Shown piece after piece: positions 62,801 to 64,000 of a DNA stretch of 64,000 nt. Location: contig NW_003137821.1 in the NCBI RefSeq assembly GCF_000003605.2, forward strand, positions 256,406-320,405, given 5' to 3'. The notes below the pieces were generated by a model, which saw only the letters and a program-made list of their open reading frames with translations, ran no database searches and was not told the origin of the DNA. Both the position numbers and the translations under genes were made by a program. Each line of letters starts with the position of its first letter. Within the stretch, counting starts at the first letter, position 1. The stretch is from Saccoglossus kowalevskii (Eukaryota; Hemichordata; Enteropneusta; Harrimaniidae).

Positions 62801-63173
62801 ATCAGCATACAATGCAGCTGGTATTTACCTTCAATACGACATTTATGTGACATTTGCAATTTGAATGCTGTATTTGATCCATTAGTAGCGCAGGTACTTA
62901 ATTGACAGAGGCATTTCTATCAACAAAAAAGGTGTATTTGAATGATCCAAGTATACAGGTGAGGCCATTATTTCATGCACTTCTAATGGAGCAAATACAG
63001 TACACTGAACACATTTTATTTCTATTTCAGAAGTCTGCAGGTTTTTGTGGATTATGGTGTGATACACAGTGAATTACTTGAAAAGCAGCGTTCAACCGAG
63101 GGTGGAAGCGTGCTCGGAGGTCCTCTCCGTTACAAAGATGCGTGTATATTGTGGCTACAGTGTGAAAGATCTG
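35670..63173 (+). CDS. TRIT1: tRNA dimethylallyltransferase TRIT1 (5' five exons, gene runs off the window)
   Basis: Five exons (35670-35807, 49361-49498, 59044-59142, 61303-61673, 63031-63173) join in frame to about 296 residues, aligning with human TRIT1 and bacterial MiaA. The enzyme transfers an isopentenyl group from dimethylallyl diphosphate to adenosine 37 of certain tRNAs in cytosol and mitochondria. Visible motifs: P-loop GATGTGKS (18-25), [12 protein letters not shown] (42-53), [13 protein letters not shown] (76-88), [12 protein letters not shown] (106-117) and [15 protein letters not shown] (about 240-254). The short N terminus has three Arg and no acidic residue before the P-loop, compatible with weak mitochondrial targeting. 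A second Met at position 5 could give an alternative start, as in yeast MOD5. Exon 4 adds roughly 70 residues of Lys/Glu-rich sequence absent from human. Intron 2 is AT-AC (U12 type). The zinc-finger C terminus lies beyond the window. Confidence 0.95.
36333..36360. repeat. Short perfect hairpin
   Basis: TGGAAGGTAC and GTACCTTCCA pair perfectly around an 8-nt loop, just left of the Harbinger-like element. Confidence 0.6.
36386..37991. mobile_element. Non-autonomous Harbinger-like DNA transposon
   Basis: Terminal inverted repeats of 31 bp beginning GGCCAGACTTTT and ending TTGTTTCGCGA match at 28 positions. They are flanked by the direct duplication TTA (36383-36385 and 37992-37994), the 3-bp target typical of PIF/Harbinger. 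A subterminal inverted segment (TTCAGTGTTCTCCA near 36769 and its reverse complement near 37932-37945) supports a single element. The 1.6-kb body has no long open frame, so it is non-autonomous. Confidence 0.75.
38229..38430 (+). mobile_element. MITE family A, copy 1
   Basis: A 202-bp element, TACTGTGGAATACTTT to AAAGTATTCTACAGTA. Its inverted ends extend about 45 bp, and TTTATTTTCRCTG motifs recur inside in both orientations. Ends in TA/TA suggest a TA target. Confidence 0.85.
38621..38704. repeat. Fold-back hairpin
   Basis: CACGGTTACT and AGTAACCGTG pair perfectly around a short A-rich loop. The stem continues imperfectly for about 35 bp on each side. It could be a small MITE or a miRNA-like fold; no family was recognised. 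Confidence 0.45.
39910..40127. mobile_element. MITE family B, degenerate copy
   Basis: The right half (about 40056-40127, ending TTTTACAGTA) matches family B, including CAGTGAATATGC and GTGAAATTAAA. The left boundary near 39910 (ATTATTCGCTAGGTTTAAAT) is weaker. Confidence 0.5.
40196..40670 (-). pseudogene. Myb/SANT-like (trihelix) DNA-binding protein, broken
   Basis: The minus strand encodes [15 protein letters not shown], then [13 protein letters not shown] and [10 protein letters not shown]. After a one-base shift in frame near 40395 it continues [11 protein letters not shown] and [16 protein letters not shown], stopping at 40196. Trp-x-x-Glu-Glu, the spaced hydrophobics, and the WDEL-ILG-RP ending are the signature of Myb/SANT-like domain proteins. 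These occur as the accessory gene of PIF/Harbinger transposons and as domesticated host genes. The single shift could be decay, an assembly error or a very small intron. No transposase lies beside it and no clear terminal repeats were found. It sits inside TRIT1 intron 1 on the opposite strand. Confidence 0.6.
40896..41107 (+). mobile_element. MITE family A, copy 2
   Basis: A 212-bp element with TACTGTGGAATACTTT at the left and GTATTCTACAGTA at the right, close to copy 1 throughout. It has an extra CGAAAATAG duplication in the right arm. Confidence 0.85.
42022..42971. mobile_element. 950-bp TIR element with CACACGRCAGCATT ends
   Basis: The left end TGCTACATTCACACGACAGC and the inverted right end TGCTATGTTCACACGGCAGC match for about 34 bp with a few differences. 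The subterminal zones are GC-rich (CGAGCCGGCTCAAGCC, GAGCCCCGACAGGGTTGAGC), unlike the AT-rich core. A minus-strand open frame (42472 to about 42205) lies inside and has no recognised domain. The target duplication is unclear. Resemblance of the ends to 53353-54059 (GTTCACGC) suggests the same superfamily. Confidence 0.6.
42101..42472 (-). CDS. Unrecognised open frame inside the TIR element
   Basis: From the ATG at 42472 ([18 protein letters not shown]) the frame is open for about 120 codons. The last 30 or so are read out of the GC-rich subterminal repeat. The N-terminal two thirds are hydrophobic and basic, and the mid part ([20 protein letters not shown]) looks helical. It may be a captured gene fragment or a decayed transposon reading frame. 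No function is proposed. Confidence 0.25.
   Translation of the reverse strand: MAASMIFIFGVFKKFLQFPLDLFSRSSFCRIILYLIFLPIYRSISLLYQIYIRTRNSSSSQILHEITNDVASAIIEMKGYLKKTIEGMIWAPIIGPCVYTVGPCRGSTLSGLNPVGILEPSLA
44549..44759 (-). mobile_element. MITE family B, copy 1
   Basis: A 211-bp element from TACTGTAAAGGGG to TTTTACAGTA. It is the reverse-complement orientation of the copy at 61906-62117 and shares CACTGGGTTTTAATTTAGC and its inverse. Confidence 0.85.
44786..44996 (-). mobile_element. MITE family A, copy 3 (reverse)
   Basis: A 211-bp element from TACTGTAAAATACTTT to GTGTTTTACAGTA, in reverse orientation to copies 1 and 2. It begins only 26 bp after a family B element. Confidence 0.85.
45816..46046. 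mobile_element. MITE family E, copy 1
   Basis: About 230 bp starting TTAACCTTTCAC and ending GTCTGGTGGTGAAAACGTG. It shares GGCTCCAAAATTAGGG and TTCATAGTCTGCA with 59469-59957. The inverted ends follow the pattern TTTTCACCACCAG. Confidence 0.75.
46544..46860. repeat. Nested tandem duplication with a TGTCACA array
   Basis: A segment beginning GAAATAAATTCTGAAGGGCC occurs at 46544 and again at 46649. In the first copy a single TGTCACA is followed by AGTAAA and then GGATTGCCTCCAT. In the second copy that point has expanded to 12 units of 11 bp (46697-46828, alternating TGTCACAAATA and TGTCACAAAAA) before the same GGATTGCCTCCAT. The open frame across it is a by-product of a stop-free repeat. Confidence 0.9.
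47270..47472 (+). mobile_element. MITE family A, copy 4
   Basis: A 203-bp full-length element, TACTGTGGAATACTTT to TATTCTACAGTA, very close to copies 1 and 2. Confidence 0.85.
47698..47880. mobile_element. MITE family C, copy 1
   Basis: A 183-bp element, TACTGTAAAATCTGTATTAG to AATACAGATTTTACGGTA. Internal GAAGCCGCGGCTTC forms a local palindrome, and GCGACTTCTATTAGGGATGC repeats it near the right end. Confidence 0.85.
48163..48339. mobile_element. MITE family C, copy 2 (left end worn)
   Basis: Shares GCATCCCTAATAG, AGAATCAAAAATTC, GATGCTCTAATAG and the end CTTCTAATACAGATTTCAC with the other copies. The left terminus is not recognisable. Confidence 0.75.
48634..48877. mobile_element. Chimera of MITE families E and A
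   Basis: 48634 to about 48750 is the end half of family E (TTAACCTTTTCACCACCAGA, then TTTTAGAGCCAACAGACAAA). From about 48750 to 48877 it is the right half of reverse-oriented family A (TTTTTTCCTATATTTTACAT to AAGTATTTTACAGTA). The switch occurs within GAGTGAATA, where both families have similar bases. Confidence 0.75.
49361..49498 (+). CDS. TRIT1: TRIT1 coding exon 2
   Basis: Encodes 46 residues beginning [11 protein letters not shown] and ending DFRNKAVPI. The acceptor is TCTATTGCAG. The donor is ATATCCTTTA directly after ATT (phase 0), the U12-type AT-AC consensus. Confidence 0.93.
50164..50186. repeat. (TG)n microsatellite
   Basis: TG dinucleotides with one interruption. Confidence 0.85.
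51650..51826 (+). mobile_element. MITE family A, copy 6 (internally shortened)
   Basis: 177 bp from TACTGTATAAAATACTTT to AAAATATTTTACTGTA. It keeps TTAATTTTCGCTGAAAAG and CGCTGGATTTTATTTTCACT but lacks about 30 bp of the middle. Confidence 0.8.
52665..52875 (-). mobile_element. MITE family A, copy 7 (reverse)
   Basis: 211 bp from TACTGTAAACTTCTTT to AAGTATTTCACAGTA, in the same orientation as copy 3. Confidence 0.8.
53353..54059. mobile_element. Harbinger-derived non-autonomous element with subterminal repeats
   Basis: The ends AGTTGCGTTCACG and (inverted) AGTTGTGTTCACG are flanked by the direct triplet AAT (53350-53352 and 54060-54062). About eight copies of TTAGCACGGGCTAA or its inverse occur near the ends (53374, 53400, 53435, 53455, 53503, 53532, 53932, 54026). 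Two of them form a perfect 16-bp hairpin stem. Inside, the minus strand reads RARSNDWW (about 53608-53631), like the N-terminal Arg-Ser-x-Asp-Trp-Trp motif of Harbinger transposases. This suggests an internally deleted Harbinger element. The base composition is richer in GC than its surroundings. Confidence 0.65.
54453..54596. mobile_element. MITE family D-like copy
   Basis: Shares a 26-bp left segment (54453-54478, TTTATGTGACATTTGCAATT and on) with 62842-62867, followed by CTGTATT-TAGTAGC. The right end CTTCTACTAGGGCAAATACA matches the D family end. The interior differs. Confidence 0.6.
55363..55399. repeat. (TAGGA)n microsatellite
   Basis: About 7.4 copies of TAGGA, followed by TATTTTATTTGGAACGTAC. 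In minus orientation this looks like the 3' tail of a non-LTR retroelement ending in (TATCC)n. Confidence 0.9.
55748..55850 (-). mobile_element. 3' end of a minus-strand LINE or SINE
   Basis: An (ATT)n stretch (about 55748-55778) abuts AACTTGTATAGCGCCA, and TCTGATCAGAGACGCTTCAC follows. In minus orientation this is a GCG-containing hairpin tail and an (AAT)n terminus, a 3' end shared by many invertebrate non-LTR retroelements. The 5' extent (toward about 56100) could not be defined. Confidence 0.5.
57272..58364. mobile_element. TIR element with a 7-bp target duplication
   Basis: The left end CACAGTCCCTCTATCCCCGG and the inverted right end CACAGTCCATCTATCCCCGG continue matching through TCTRGAAACG, about 30 bp with two differences. 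The direct repeat GCCAAGG flanks both sides (57265-57271 and 58365-58371). A 7-bp duplication and CA termini fit P-superfamily elements better than hAT (8 bp), but 397 bases of the centre are unknown, so the class is tentative. Confidence 0.75.
57686..58082. other. Assembly gap (397 N)
   Basis: A run of N inside the 57272-58364 element. Unlike the 50-N gap, its flanks are not copies of each other. Open frames running through it are meaningless. Confidence 0.97.
59044..59142 (+). CDS. TRIT1: TRIT1 coding exon 3
   Basis: Encodes 33 residues, [16 protein letters not shown] then [10 protein letters not shown], containing the conserved VGGT loop of the prenyltransferase. The acceptor is AC (U12 type). 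The donor CCG|GTAGGT is phase 0. Confidence 0.93.
59469..59957. mobile_element. MITE family E, copy 3, interrupted
   Basis: The left part TTAACCTTTTCACCACCAG to about 59550 and the right part from about 59818 to GTCTGGTGGTGAAAATGTC match family E copy 1. The 270 bp between them (59550-59818) are A-rich and absent from copy 1, so they are an insertion or the part lost in copy 1. Confidence 0.7.
60142..60606 (-). mobile_element. tRNA-derived SINE with intact target-site duplication
   Basis: The element body 60157-60591 is flanked by the perfect 15-bp direct repeat AATTATTGCGTTTTA (60142-60156 and 60592-60606). On the minus strand the head carries an A box TAGCATAGTGGTT (60567-60579) and a B box GTTCAAATCC (60526-60535), 44 nt apart as in a tRNA. 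The anticodon-loop-like CTCATGA suggests a tRNA-Met relative. A non-tRNA body of about 300 bp follows, ending in an A-rich tail (about 60157-60180). The perfect duplication implies a fairly recent insertion. Confidence 0.85.
61303..61673 (+). CDS. TRIT1: TRIT1 coding exon 4 with a charged insertion
   Basis: 371 bp starting after TTTACAG and ending TTTAG|GTAATA (phase 2). It encodes 123 full codons. The C-terminal part [16 protein letters not shown] followed by HPNDKRKLF matches human [23 protein letters not shown]. The preceding stretch of roughly 100 residues is Lys/Glu-rich (such as [16 protein letters not shown]) and about 70 longer than human. Confidence 0.92.
61906..62117 (+). mobile_element. 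MITE family B, copy 2
   Basis: 212 bp from TACTGTAAAATGAGTAATTT to AATCCTTTTACAGTA, the near full-length inverse of the copy at 44549-44759. Confidence 0.85.
62568..62755. mobile_element. MITE family C, copy 3
   Basis: 188 bp from TACAGTAAAATCTGTATTAT to TAATACAGGTTTTACTGTA. The order of shared blocks shows it lies in the opposite orientation to copy 1. Confidence 0.85.
62868..63000. mobile_element. MITE family D, abutting a TRIT1 acceptor
   Basis: 133 bp with ends CTGTATTTGATCCATTAGTA and (inverted) CTGTATTTGCTCCATTAGAA. It ends 30 bp before TRIT1 exon 5, leaving just the pyrimidine tract and AG between. Confidence 0.7.
63031..63173 (+). CDS. TRIT1: TRIT1 coding exon 5
   Basis: Starts after TTTCTATTTCAG and ends ATCTG|GTAGGT (phase 1). 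It encodes [16 protein letters not shown] and later [15 protein letters not shown], matching human SLQVFEETGISHSEFL and GGPLKFSNPCILWLH. Confidence 0.93.
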
Positions 63174-64000
63174 GTAGGTAAACAAATCAAATGTGGCTGA
63201 ATTTTAGCGGCCTGCTTTACATAAAACGCTTCACGCGACAAAATAGCAGGGGTAGTCCTTTCTGTGATCTGCTTGTTTTGTAAAGATTTTATCAAATTCT
63301 TAAAAAGTTATCATTCAAAGTCAAGCTCTCTGTTTCTTCCAAAGTTAACATCAAAGTTTGTGAAAAGCACAAGAAACTTTAACCGAGGGAGTCGTCACCT
63401 GCACACGCATAAAATGGCCATAGAGTGTCATTGTTATAAGCATTATCCCATGATCCTTTACATTTTTAGCTAAAGTTGTTATCATTGCTTAGGACTCGAT
63501 TCCTGTGATTCCTCAATTACTGGTGATGGACGCTTTGGCACAGGTGACAACCAATTCACTTTAAACTGTAGGAAATGTGATTAGTTATGCTGCTTCCTGT
63601 TGGGATTCTATAGTGTGAGCGTTATTTTACGGCATGATTTTATGTCAATCATGCGTATTCAAATCAAACCGTTAGTGACATTACGTTCAAGACACACAAT
63701 AATTTGCATATTTTATTAAATTATTGACTTTTTACCTCCGCTGTCATCTTAGATGACAGAGTGGGGGCTGTTCATATTGGTGAATGTCTGTCGCTGTCTG
63801 CCCATCATCTCTCAACAATTCCATTTTCAACTTCTTCTTGAAAACTAGCAGCTCAATTACTCTGATACGTAGCTACCTTTGATGGACCTCTGTCAGATTT
63901 GTTCATTTGATGACGATAACTTCAATTCTATTTTTGGCGAATATTTTTGATGAAAAATGCTATATTCAACTTCTTTTTGAACGATACCAACCTGATTGCT
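63174..64000 (+). other. TRIT1 intron 5 (start) with a dispersed-repeat fragment
   Basis: No further TRIT1 exon is visible before the window ends. From about 63725 the sequence looks repetitive: TTCAACTTCTTCTTGAA near 63827 and TTCAACTTCTTTTTGAA near 63966 are about 139 bp apart. This resembles dispersed invertebrate repeats of that type, but its ends are not seen. Confidence 0.4.

Overview
The window is animal nuclear DNA, AT-rich, with spliced genes, long introns and dispersed non-autonomous transposons. The two genes that can be identified are both on the + strand: a single Myc proto-oncogene orthologue (coding 31709-34359) and, less than 1 kb behind its poly(A) site, the first five coding exons of TRIT1, the tRNA isopentenyltransferase (35670-63173, continuing past the window). 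An intact Myc box I phosphodegron, an animal-type TRIT1, a tRNA-derived SINE and marine-invertebrate-style MITEs point to an invertebrate. A deuterostome such as a hemichordate, echinoderm or amphioxus is plausible, but the sequence alone does not settle this. In human, MYCL and TRIT1 are neighbours in the same tandem order on 1p34, so the Myc-TRIT1 pair appears to be an ancient linkage older than the vertebrate genome duplications.

Layout. 1-30.9 kb: no gene I can support apart from one doubtful open frame at the left edge. It holds scattered promoter-like motifs, four RFX-type X-boxes, a few microsatellites and a 2.5-kb minisatellite of 34-bp units (17128-19612) that contains a spurious assembly gap. 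30.9-34.9 kb: the Myc promoter, a predicted non-coding exon 1, two coding exons and the 3' UTR. 34.9-35.65 kb: a short intergenic spacer. 35.67-64 kb: TRIT1. Its introns 1-4 are packed with transposons: a Harbinger-like element, an element with a 7-bp target duplication, several related MITE families with TACTGTA-type ends, a SINE with a clean target duplication, and a fragment of a Myb/SANT gene.

The strongest unusual signals are these. (1) TRIT1 intron 2 is a minor-spliceosome AT-AC intron, with a textbook U12 donor and branch site and exact protein alignment across the junction. (2) The Myc-TRIT1 microsynteny is conserved. (3) The transposon load is sharply asymmetric: none of the MITE families was seen in the 35 kb up to and including Myc, while many copies lie in the next 28 kb. 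(4) Exactly identical 210-bp sequence lies on both sides of the small N gap in the minisatellite, so the gap is probably false. No virus-like element, CRISPR array, rRNA gene or functional tRNA gene was found.
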